From: Chloroflexia bacterium
GTDB taxonomy: Bacteria; Chloroflexota; Chloroflexia; Thermomicrobiales; UBA6265
DNA length: 5,301 bases
Assembly (NCBI GenBank): GCA_013698285.1
Contig: JACCVE010000598.1
Span: 1 to 5,301, forward strand
Reading direction: 5' to 3'
Part shown: piece by piece, positions 1 to 5,301 of the stretch
Position numbering within the stretch: position 1 is the first letter of the stretch
How the letters are laid out: each line of letters begins with the position of its first letter
Made by a program: the position numbers and the translations under genes
The notes under the pieces: generated by a model
The model's database searches: none
Seen by the model: the letters and a program-made list of their open reading frames with translations, nothing else
What the model was told of the DNA's origin: nothing

Positions 1-2
1 GC

Positions 3-569
3 CGGACCCAGGTGGGAGGACTGGACGACGCCCCGGGCTACGCCACCGCCCACGACATCTTTGCCAGCGAACTGAGCATCGGCCGGGCCAATTTTCCGAT
101 CTCGATCGCCTGGTGGGCCCTGATCGCTGCCGTCGCGACCTGGATCCTGCTGCGGACGTCGTTCGGGAACTGGATCTTCGGCGTCGGGGGAAGTCTCCAG
201 GCGGCCCGCAACGTCGGCGTCCCGATCAAGGCCGTCAAGATCCTGCTCTTCATGGGCACCGCCGCCGCGGCCTGGATGATCGCGGTGATCCAGGTGGTGA
301 CCTTCCGGGGTGCCGATGTCCTCCGCGGCCAGGGTCAGGAGTTCTACGCGATCATCGCCGTCGTCGTCGGCGGCACCCTGCTCACGGGCGGCTACGGCTC
401 CGCGATCGGGGCCGTCTTCGGCGCCCTGATCTTCGGCATGGTTCGCCAGGGCATCGTCTACGCCGGTGTCGATGCCGACTGGTTCCAGGTCTTCCTGGGG
501 GCCATGCTGCTCGTCGCCGTCCTGATCAACCGCTGGGTCCGGACGCGGGCCACGGAGGCTCGCCGATGA
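3..569 (+). CDS. Sugar ABC importer permease, C-terminal part (5' end outside window)
   Basis: This is an inner-membrane permease subunit of a carbohydrate ABC importer (RbsC/XylH/FrcC type, BPD_transp_2 family), which forms the channel for a sugar delivered by a periplasmic binding protein. The frame is open to the left edge, so the gene is cut; 188 codons are visible against a usual length of about 320-350. I see hydrophobic segments beginning at ISIAWWALIAAVATWILL, then around ILLFMGTAAAAWMIAVIQV, then a long stretch holding the family-typical VVVGGTLLTGGYGSAIGA, and a last one near FQVFLGAMLLVAVLI, followed by a short basic tail. The glycine-rich GGTLLTGGYGS region corresponds to the conserved GGTSLxGGxGS segment of this family. 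A GTG at position 12 is in frame but lies mid-protein and is not the real start. The stop overlaps the ATPase start by four bases, so the two are translationally coupled. The substrate cannot be read from this fragment; a monosaccharide or cyclitol is likely. Confidence 0.9.
   Translation, partial: RTQVGGLDDAPGYATAHDIFASELSIGRANFPISIAWWALIAAVATWILLRTSFGNWIFGVGGSLQAARNVGVPIKAVKILLFMGTAAAAWMIAVIQVVTFRGADVLRGQGQEFYAIIAVVVGGTLLTGGYGSAIGAVFGALIFGMVRQGIVYAGVDADWFQVFLGAMLLVAVLINRWVRTRATEARR
554..558 (+). promoter_or_regulatory. Ribosome binding site of the ABC ATPase gene
   Basis: A perfect GGAGG lies inside the end of the permease gene, 7 bases before the ATG at 566. It fixes that ATG as the ATPase start against the much longer in-frame extension that is open back to position 113. 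Confidence 0.8.
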
Positions 570-1486
570 GCGCGACCACGCCGGACGCACCGTCGCTCGC
601 CAAGCCCGCTCCCGCTGGAGCGAACGGCACCCCGCTGCTGGAGGTCCGGCACGTCTCCAAGTACTTCGGCGGGGTGATCGCCCTGGCCGACATCTCGATG
701 GATGTCCACGCCGGTGAGGTGATGTGCCTGCTGGGCGACAACGGGGCCGGCAAATCGACCCTGATCAAGGTCTTCTCCGGCGTCCACAAGCCGAGCGACG
801 GCCAGTTCCTGATCGAGGGACAGGAAGTCAGCTTCGCCTCCCCCCGCGACGCCCTGGCGGCCGGCATCGCCACGGTCTACCAGGACCTGGCGATGATCCC
901 GCTGATGAGCATCTCCCGGAATTTCTTCCTCGGCGCCGAGCCGACCGTCGGCTGGGGACCATTTCGCCGCTTCGATGTCGCCCGGGCGGACCGGATCACC
1001 CGCGACGAGCTGGCCAAGATGGGGATTCACCTGCGCGACACCGACCAGCCAGTCGGCACCCTCTCCGGCGGCGAGCGGCAGTCGGTCGCCATCGCCCGGG
1101 CCGTCTACTTCGGCGCCAAGGTGCTGATCCTGGACGAGCCGACCGCCGCCCTCGGCGTCAAGGAGGCCGGCGTCGTCCTCCGCTACATCGCCCAGGCCCG
1201 GGCCCGCGGCCTCGGGGTAATCTTCATCACCCACAACGTCCACCACGCCTACCCGATCGGGGACCGCTTCACCCTGCTCAACCGGGGCCGCTCCTACGGC
1301 ACCTTCCGCAAGGACGAGGTCAGCCGGGAAGAGGTCGTCGGGATGATGGCCGGAGGGGAAGAGTTGGAGGAGTTGAGCCATGAGCTTGAGGAGTTCGCCC
1401 ACACCGACCGCCAGGCGAGCACGGGACTCGCGAGCGCGAGCCGCGACATGGGCCGAGACGCCGCCGACCTCCGCCCGTCGTCCTGA
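566..1486 (+). CDS. Sugar ABC importer ATP-binding protein, single-NBD FrcA-like
   Basis: This cytoplasmic ATPase energises sugar import through the permease encoded just upstream. The 306-residue product has one nucleotide-binding domain: Walker A GDNGAGKS (57-64), Q-loop Q106 in VYQDLA, signature LSGGE (166-170), Walker B VLILDEP (186-192, catalytic E191) and switch histidine H223 in ITHN. Sugar importers of the RbsA/XylG/AraG type have two fused domains of about 500 residues; this one is half that size, as in FrcA of the fructose importer. The D-loop reads AALGVKE, with Gly where most ABC proteins have Asp, which is also how I recall FrcA-like proteins. Residues 1-22 are an Ala/Pro-rich leader and the conserved domain ends near SHELEEF (about 277), leaving a 29-residue polar tail. 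The ATG overlaps the permease stop (ATGA) behind a perfect GGAGG. The family call is firm; the substrate is inferred to be a monosaccharide or inositol-like compound. Confidence 0.93.
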   Translation: MSATTPDAPSLAKPAPAGANGTPLLEVRHVSKYFGGVIALADISMDVHAGEVMCLLGDNGAGKSTLIKVFSGVHKPSDGQFLIEGQEVSFASPRDALAAGIATVYQDLAMIPLMSISRNFFLGAEPTVGWGPFRRFDVARADRITRDELAKMGIHLRDTDQPVGTLSGGERQSVAIARAVYFGAKVLILDEPTAALGVKEAGVVLRYIAQARARGLGVIFITHNVHHAYPIGDRFTLLNRGRSYGTFRKDEVSREEVVGMMAGGEELEELSHELEEFAHTDRQASTGLASASRDMGRDAADLRPSS

Positions 1487-1555
1487 TACGCTGGGGCGCT
1501 GCCCGGGCGAGGCCGGGCGCCCACGTCTGCCGGGACTCACCCGTGGGGTGTCGCC

Positions 1556-1714
1556 ATGGTCGCCACTGACGAGCTCCGGAATGCTGGCGATGGCCGGTGG
1601 CGCCCGGCCGCGAAGGACGACTGCCTCGGCGTCGTTAACCCCGACGCCACCGAACGGTGGACCGACGACTGGCCCTGCCTCTTCCGGCCAAAGGCCGGCG
1701 ACCCACCTGAGTGA
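1556..1714 (+). CDS. Probable small protein of unknown function, 52 residues
   Basis: I do not recognise this product. The frame starts at ATG 1556 and ends at TGA 1712-1714, between the transporter ATPase and the TIM-barrel enzyme. It looks coding: 43 of 52 codons end in G or C against 29 of 52 with G or C in the second position, the expected bias for a GC-rich gene. The 23 codons directly upstream in the same open frame do not show it (18 of 23 third, 19 of 23 second). The product is acidic (11 Asp/Glu, 7 Arg/Lys) with three Trp (15, 35, 39) and two Cys (23, 41), including the segments DDCLGVV and WTDDWPCLFRP; the competing frame gives Arg/Pro/Thr/Ser-rich shadow sequence. There is no signal peptide or membrane segment. 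The start has only a weak GGGG site 7 bases upstream. The stop lies 15 bases before the next gene, an operon-like spacing. It could instead be a remnant of a longer gene. Confidence 0.45.
   Translation: MVATDELRNAGDGRWRPAAKDDCLGVVNPDATERWTDDWPCLFRPKAGDPPE
1628..1660 (+). repeat. Two adjoining inverted repeats within the small ORF
   Basis: The first is a perfect 7-bp repeat, GGCGTCG (1628-1634) and CGACGCC (1642-1648), around the 7-base loop TTAACCC. The second is a 14-base dyad, CCACCG AA CGGTGG (1647-1660). They share bases 1647-1648, so both cannot form completely at the same time. Hairpins arise often by chance at this GC content, so a role as RNA structure or operator is only a possibility. 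Confidence 0.35.
1684..1698 (+). repeat. Perfect 6-bp hairpin upstream of the TIM-barrel gene
   Basis: CCGGCC (1684-1689) and GGCCGG (1693-1698) flank the loop AAA. The hairpin overlaps the end of the small ORF and ends 31 bases before the next start codon. No T-run follows, so it is not a classical terminator; it might affect mRNA stability or translation of the gene after it, or be fortuitous. Confidence 0.35.
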
Positions 1715-1720
1715 CGAGTT

Positions 1721-1724
1721 GAGG
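1721..1724 (+). promoter_or_regulatory. Probable ribosome binding site of the TIM-barrel enzyme gene
   Basis: GAGG lies 5 bases before ATG 1730, after the small-ORF stop. It is short but correctly spaced, and it supports the 1730 start even though the first 36 residues look non-conserved. Confidence 0.55.
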
Positions 1725-1729
1725 ACCGG

Positions 1730-2761
1730 ATGACCACCCCACCCCATTTGACCCCCGCGACTGGCGGCGCGACCACCGCGCCGGGGTCCCCATCTCCCGG
1801 GGCCGGAGACGGCGCGGCCGGAGCCCCCCCGGCCGGGATCAGGATCGCCAATGCCCCCTGCTCCTGGGGCGCCCTCGAATTCGAGGGCATGGCCGCCGAT
1901 CCCGTCCCCTATGACCGGATGCTCGACGAGCTGGCGGCGACGGGGTACGACGGCACCGACCTCGGCGACTGGGGCTACATGCCGACGGGGGCGGCCGACC
2001 TGCGGGCCGAGCTGGACCGGCGCGGCCTGGACCTGGTCAGCGCCTTCGTACCGGTCGCCCTGCGCGACCCCGCCGCCCACGCCCCCGGCCTCGACCACGC
2101 CCTCCGCGTCGCCCGGCTGCTGGCCCTGGTCGGCGGTGAGCAGGCGACCCCGACGTGCCTGGTCCTCGCCGACGACAACGGCACCGACCCGGTCCGGACC
2201 CGCCACGCGGGCCGGGTAACGGCGGAGATGGGCCTCGATGCCGGCGATCGGGAGACCTTCGCCCGGGGTGCCGAGGAGATCGCCCGGGCCGTCTATGCCC
2301 AGACGGGCGTCCGGACCCTGTTCCACCACCACTGCGCCGGGTTCGTCGAGACCCCGGCCGAGATCGACCGGTTCCTCGACCTCACCGACCCCGACCTGGT
2401 CGGCCTCGTCTTCGACACCGGCCACTACGCCTTCGGCAGCGGTGACCCGGCATCCGCCGACATCGGCGCCGCGCTCGATCGCTACGCGGGCCGGATCCGG
2501 CTCGTCCACGCCAAGGACTGCGACCCGATCGTGGCGCGGCACAGCACCGCCGCGGGATGGGACTACTTCGCGTCGGTCCGGCATGGGGTCTTCTGCGAAC
2601 TCGGACGGGGGGTGATCGATTTTGCCCTGGTCGGCCGTCACCTTGGCCAGCACGGCTACGGGGGCTGGCTCGTCGTCGAGCAGGATGTCCTCCCCGGCCT
2701 GGGGACGCCACGGGAGAGCGCCGCGCGGAACCGAGCGACCCTGTCCCGCCTCGGCTTCTGA
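1730..2761 (+). CDS. Sugar phosphate isomerase/epimerase, IolE-like TIM-barrel protein
   Basis: This is a cytoplasmic enzyme of the xylose-isomerase-like TIM-barrel superfamily (AP endonuclease 2 fold), closest by eye to inosose dehydratase IolE and related sugar isomerases/epimerases. Recognisable blocks are NAPCSWGALEFE (41-52), GYDGTDLGDWGY (72-83), FHHHCAGFVETPAEID (198-213), LVFDTGHYAFGSGDP (226-240), LVHAKD (258-263) and GWLVVEQD (312-319). In this fold a divalent metal is normally held by Glu, Asp and His; D229, H232, H260 and E317 are the plausible ligands here. Position 77 is Asp in GTDLG where relatives usually have Glu. Residues 1-36 are a Gly/Ala/Pro/Thr-rich low-complexity leader absent from typical members of about 290-310 residues, and there is no good internal start. 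Its place after a sugar importer suggests early catabolism of the imported compound, possibly inositol. Superfamily is firm; IolE activity is a guess, hence no symbol. Confidence 0.88.
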   Translation: MTTPPHLTPATGGATTAPGSPSPGAGDGAAGAPPAGIRIANAPCSWGALEFEGMAADPVPYDRMLDELAATGYDGTDLGDWGYMPTGAADLRAELDRRGLDLVSAFVPVALRDPAAHAPGLDHALRVARLLALVGGEQATPTCLVLADDNGTDPVRTRHAGRVTAEMGLDAGDRETFARGAEEIARAVYAQTGVRTLFHHHCAGFVETPAEIDRFLDLTDPDLVGLVFDTGHYAFGSGDPASADIGAALDRYAGRIRLVHAKDCDPIVARHSTAAGWDYFASVRHGVFCELGRGVIDFALVGRHLGQHGYGGWLVVEQDVLPGLGTPRESAARNRATLSRLGF

Positions 2762-2781
2762 CCGGAGGTGCGCCACGCCGC

Positions 2782-2814
2782 CCCGGACGGTTCCCCGCCG
2801 CGGGGCCATCCGGG
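2782..2814. terminator. Candidate bidirectional terminator hairpin between convergent genes
   Basis: CCCGGA (2782-2787) pairs with TCCGGG (2809-2814). After one mismatch, GG (2789-2790) pairs with CC (2806-2807), and after two bulged T the core CCCCG (2793-2797) pairs with CGGGG (2801-2805) around a 3-base loop. It lies in the 61-bp gap between the ends of the + strand enzyme gene and the - strand GGDEF-EAL gene, where a shared terminator is expected. No T-tract follows on either strand, so it is at best a U-less terminator or an mRNA 3'-end stabiliser. Confidence 0.4.
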
Positions 2815-2822
2815 CGATCGAG

Positions 2823-5273
2823 CTACGCCGACACCCGCGGCGCCCGGGCCGGGCGGATCGGGGCACGCGGCAGGATGCCGATCGCCGCACCGGAGGCGAA
2901 GGGGCGGCGGAGGCCAGGGGTCGCCTCCCCATTGACCATCGCGAGGACGGCATCGGCCGCGCCGGGCCGCGCGAAGAGGTATCCCTGGCCCATTTCACAC
3001 CCCATCCGGCGCAGCAATTCGCATTGCCGCTCCGTCTCGATCCCTTCCGCGGTCACGCGCAGCCCCAGCATCTTGGCGAAGACGACGACGGCCTGGACCA
3101 TGTCACCGTCGTCGGTGCCGAGCCGCTGGATGAAGGAGCGATCGATCTTGAGGGTGTCGATCGGGAACCGTTCCAGGTACGCCATCGACGAATAGCCGGT
3201 CCCAAAGTCGTCGATCGCGATCCGGACACCCATGTTCACGAGCGCTTCAAAGGTTCTGCTCGTCTCCCGGATGTCGTCCATCATGACGCTCTCGGTGATC
3301 TCGAGCTTGAGGCGATAGGCGTCGAAGCCGGTGTCGCGCAAGATCCTGGTAACGGTGTCCACGAAGCCGGGATCCTGGAACTGTCGCCCGGAGACGTTGA
3401 CGCAGATGCCGATCGGGTGGTCGAACGAACGATTCCACTGGTCGGCCTGGAGACAACTGGTCTCGAGGACCCACGCGCCCAGGTCAACGATCAGGCCCGT
3501 TTCCTCGGCCAGGGGGATGAAGGTACATGGGCTGACCAGCCCCCGCGTCGGGTGTTGCCAGCGGACCAGCGCCTCCACCTCCTCGACGCGGCCGGTCACC
3601 AGGTCGATCACCGGTTGGTAGAGGACGATGAACTGGTCGTCCCGGAGGGCCTGCCGCAGCTCCCCCTCCAGCTCCATACGTTCCCACGTCCGTTCGGTCA
3701 TCACCGGTTCGTAGATGACGTGGCGACCATGACCCTTCGCCTTGGCTTCATACATCGCCACGTCGGCGTCTCGCAGGAGCTCCTCGGCGCTCCGCATGTC
3801 TGGGGAGCTCACGGCGACCCCGATGCTCGCCCGGACGAGAAACTCCCGGCTCTCGATCGAGAACGGGGTCGCCAGGCATTCCGAGATCCGCTCGGCGACC
3901 AAGGCGACCTGGGTCGCGTCGGTCATGCCTTCGACGAGGATGGTGAACTCATCCCCACCCAGCCGGGCGATCGTATCGCCGGCGGAGACGCATCCGGCGA
4001 GGCGATTCGCCACCGCGATCAGCAGCTTGTCCCCGGCTTTGTGCCCGAGACGATCATTCACCAGCTTGAAGTTGTCGAGGTCGAGGAAAAGGACGCCGAC
4101 TCTGGTACCGGCGCCGCGGCCCCACCGCAGTGCGAGATCCAGCCGCTCGCGGAACAGGGCCCGGTTCGGCAAGCCGGTCAGCGAATCGTGAAACGCTTGA
4201 TGCTCGAGTTCACGCTCGAGCGCCTTCCGCTCGGTGATGTCACGCATGTTGAGGATCAGTCCGACGAGCTTGCCACTCTTCGGTGGCATGGTCCCGACCA
4301 CCTCGACGACGCGCGATTGCCCGTCCGGATGGACATAGGTGATCTCCTCGTGGACCAGCGCACCGTTGACGGTGGACCCGGCGGCGAAGTGTGCGCCCAG
4401 GTAGTCCCTGAGGCGACGCTGCTCCTCGGGGACGAGGCTGACGAAGAGCGATTTCCCCATCACGACATCGGGAGCGAATCCCATGACCCGTTGGACGGAT
4501 GGACTCACGTAGAGACACCGCCCGTCGCGATCGACCACGGCCGTCACATCCGAGGCGTGCTGGACCAACTGGCGGAACCGGTCCTCACTCTCCGCGAGCG
4601 CCTGCCGCTGGCCAGCGGCGGTCGCCTCGCGGCGCCTGGCTCGTGACCCGATCACCGACAGGGTACTGATCAGGAAGGCGGCACCCATCAGGACCCCCAC
4701 GATCCCCGTGTTCGCGCGGCGCTGGGCCTGCCTCGCGCCTGCCTGGTGGACGGCGGCTTCAGCATCGATCAATGCGATGAGCCGGTCGAACGCGGGGTCG
4801 ACCTGGTCTTGGTCAAACGCTGCCGCGGCGATCGTGTCGCCGCCCGCGACGAGGCGTCCAAGCCGCCCCGTGGAGGCGATGTAGGCGGCCAGTGCCAACT
4901 CGATCGCCTTGATGTCATGTCCGGCGTCGTTCGTTCGCAGCTCTACGAGGAGATCCCGAAGCTCGGCGTTGGCTGCCGCCGCGATCGACCCTCGCTCGTC
5001 GAGCCACTCATCTTGGGCCTCCGACGCCGGCGGCCCGTGGCTGGCCACGGTCTCAAAGCCCAATATGCGGATCGCCAGGCTTTCCACATAGCTGAACCGC
5101 GACACCTGTTGTTCTTCGGCAAGGGCGGTGCGATGCAGTTCGGTGATGCCCCAGGAGGCGCCCAAGCCAACGAGCACGGAGGCGAGCAAGAGGACGGCTT
5201 CGCGGGTCCGTCTGCCCCAGAGGGATGACGAGACACGCGTCTGACCAGTCCCGGAAGGAACGACCTCGCTCAT
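2823..5273 (-). CDS. Membrane-bound PAS-GGDEF-EAL cyclic-di-GMP cyclase/phosphodiesterase
   Basis: The 816-residue protein can in principle both make and degrade the second messenger c-di-GMP. Order: short cytoplasmic N-terminus, TM1 (about 26-43), extracytoplasmic Ala-rich helical region (about 47-188), TM2 (about 189-209), signalling helix, PAS (about 226-345), GGDEF (about 353-520), EAL (about 535-785) and an Arg/Pro-rich tail. The cyclase keeps D398 in FLDLDNFK, N406/D407 and intact GGDEF (439-443). The I-site RxxD is SAGD (430-433), so product inhibition is probably lost. The phosphodiesterase keeps Q553, EAL (567-569), N626, E658, D688-D689 in DDFGTGYSS, K709, E743 and Q763, so it looks active. 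There is no HAMP after TM2. ATG 5273 precedes a plausible membrane anchor and has a G-rich stretch (GGGGGGAA, 10 bases upstream) as a weak site; the frame stays open to the right edge, so an earlier start cannot be excluded. It is convergent with the sugar operon and probably unrelated to it. Confidence 0.95.
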   Translation of the reverse strand: MSEVVPSGTGQTRVSSSLWGRRTREAVLLLASVLVGLGASWGITELHRTALAEEQQVSRFSYVESLAIRILGFETVASHGPPASEAQDEWLDERGSIAAAANAELRDLLVELRTNDAGHDIKAIELALAAYIASTGRLGRLVAGGDTIAAAAFDQDQVDPAFDRLIALIDAEAAVHQAGARQAQRRANTGIVGVLMGAAFLISTLSVIGSRARRREATAAGQRQALAESEDRFRQLVQHASDVTAVVDRDGRCLYVSPSVQRVMGFAPDVVMGKSLFVSLVPEEQRRLRDYLGAHFAAGSTVNGALVHEEITYVHPDGQSRVVEVVGTMPPKSGKLVGLILNMRDITERKALERELEHQAFHDSLTGLPNRALFRERLDLALRWGRGAGTRVGVLFLDLDNFKLVNDRLGHKAGDKLLIAVANRLAGCVSAGDTIARLGGDEFTILVEGMTDATQVALVAERISECLATPFSIESREFLVRASIGVAVSSPDMRSAEELLRDADVAMYEAKAKGHGRHVIYEPVMTERTWERMELEGELRQALRDDQFIVLYQPVIDLVTGRVEEVEALVRWQHPTRGLVSPCTFIPLAEETGLIVDLGAWVLETSCLQADQWNRSFDHPIGICVNVSGRQFQDPGFVDTVTRILRDTGFDAYRLKLEITESVMMDDIRETSRTFEALVNMGVRIAIDDFGTGYSSMAYLERFPIDTLKIDRSFIQRLGTDDGDMVQAVVVFAKMLGLRVTAEGIETERQCELLRRMGCEMGQGYLFARPGAADAVLAMVNGEATPGLRRPFASGAAIGILPRAPIRPARAPRVSA

Positions 5274-5301
5274 CGCACCCGTGTTCCCCCCGCCCCGCGG
5301 G

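Noticed and set aside
113..565. N-terminal extension of the ATPase frame back to position 113
   Set aside because: The translation there is an Arg/Pro/Asp-rich shadow of the permease. The conserved ABC domain and a perfect GGAGG site place the start at 566.
1487..1555. Extension of the small ORF upstream of ATG 1556
   Set aside because: The frame is open but contains no ATG, GTG or TTG start, and its GC bias by codon position (18/23 third, 19/23 second) does not look coding.
1501..1620. Possible cobalamin-type riboswitch, prompted by GCCACTG at 1562
   Set aside because: The remaining conserved B12-box elements and a plausible fold in the right order are missing, and the neighbouring genes have no cobalamin link.
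1380..1733. 117-codon + strand frame through the ATPase tail and spacer
   Set aside because: The product is Thr/Pro/Arg/Ser-rich shadow sequence. The frame holding the 52-residue ORF has the better coding signature in this interval.
458..2998. 846-codon open frame on the - strand across the ATPase and TIM-barrel genes
   Set aside because: It is antisense to two clearly recognisable genes. Its product is a Gly/Arg/Val/Asp-rich shadow with no domain, and long antisense frames are expected in DNA this rich in GC.
2622..4646. 674-codon open frame on the + strand across the GGDEF-EAL gene
   Set aside because: It lies opposite a gene with complete catalytic motifs, starts inside the TIM-barrel gene in another frame, and its Asp/His/Arg/Pro-rich product shows no family motif.
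4746..5228. 160-codon + strand frame opposite the sensor region
   Set aside because: It is antisense to the membrane and sensor part of the GGDEF-EAL protein, with a shadow-like composition and no recognisable motif.
1..5301. Mobile elements, CRISPR arrays, tRNA or rRNA genes, defence genes
   Set aside because: I saw no transposase or integrase motifs, regularly spaced repeats, rRNA-like or cloverleaf sequence, or defence-system domains in any part of the window.

Overview
The window is GC-rich bacterial DNA. Rows I counted by eye range from about 58% to 78% GC. It is fully coding apart from short gaps, and I see no mobile element, CRISPR array, tRNA or rRNA. The composition, together with a fructose-importer (FrcA)-like single-domain ATPase next to a xylose-isomerase-like TIM-barrel protein, would fit a high-GC soil or thermophilic bacterium. 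Chloroflexota of the Thermomicrobia type is my first guess, with Actinomycetota or Alphaproteobacteria as alternatives. This placement is an impression from protein style, not a measured result.

Left part (positions 1-2761, + strand): a sugar uptake and catabolism operon that continues beyond the left edge. It holds the C-terminal part of an inner-membrane permease of a carbohydrate ABC importer, then a single-NBD ATPase that starts inside the permease stop codon (ATGA overlap, strong GGAGG site). A probable 52-residue small protein follows (positions 1556-1714). Last is a sugar phosphate isomerase/epimerase or inosose dehydratase-like TIM-barrel enzyme. The logical reading is import of a monosaccharide or cyclitol followed by an early catabolic step. 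The periplasmic binding protein and the start of the permease are presumably just upstream of the window.

Middle (2762-2822): a 61-bp gap between convergent genes. It contains a long imperfect GC-rich hairpin that could end transcription from both sides, although it has no U tract.

Right part (2823-5273, - strand): one large membrane-anchored cyclic-di-GMP protein. Its order is TM - extracytoplasmic helical sensor - TM - PAS - GGDEF - EAL. The cyclase motif and the phosphodiesterase residues are intact, but the allosteric inhibitory I-site arginine of the cyclase is replaced by serine. Its start lies 28 bp from the right edge, so its promoter is not visible.

Nothing here amounts to a clear undescribed system. 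The items most worth a second look are the unannotated small ORF inside the transport operon, the cluster of inverted repeats within it, and the sensor architecture of the GGDEF-EAL protein.
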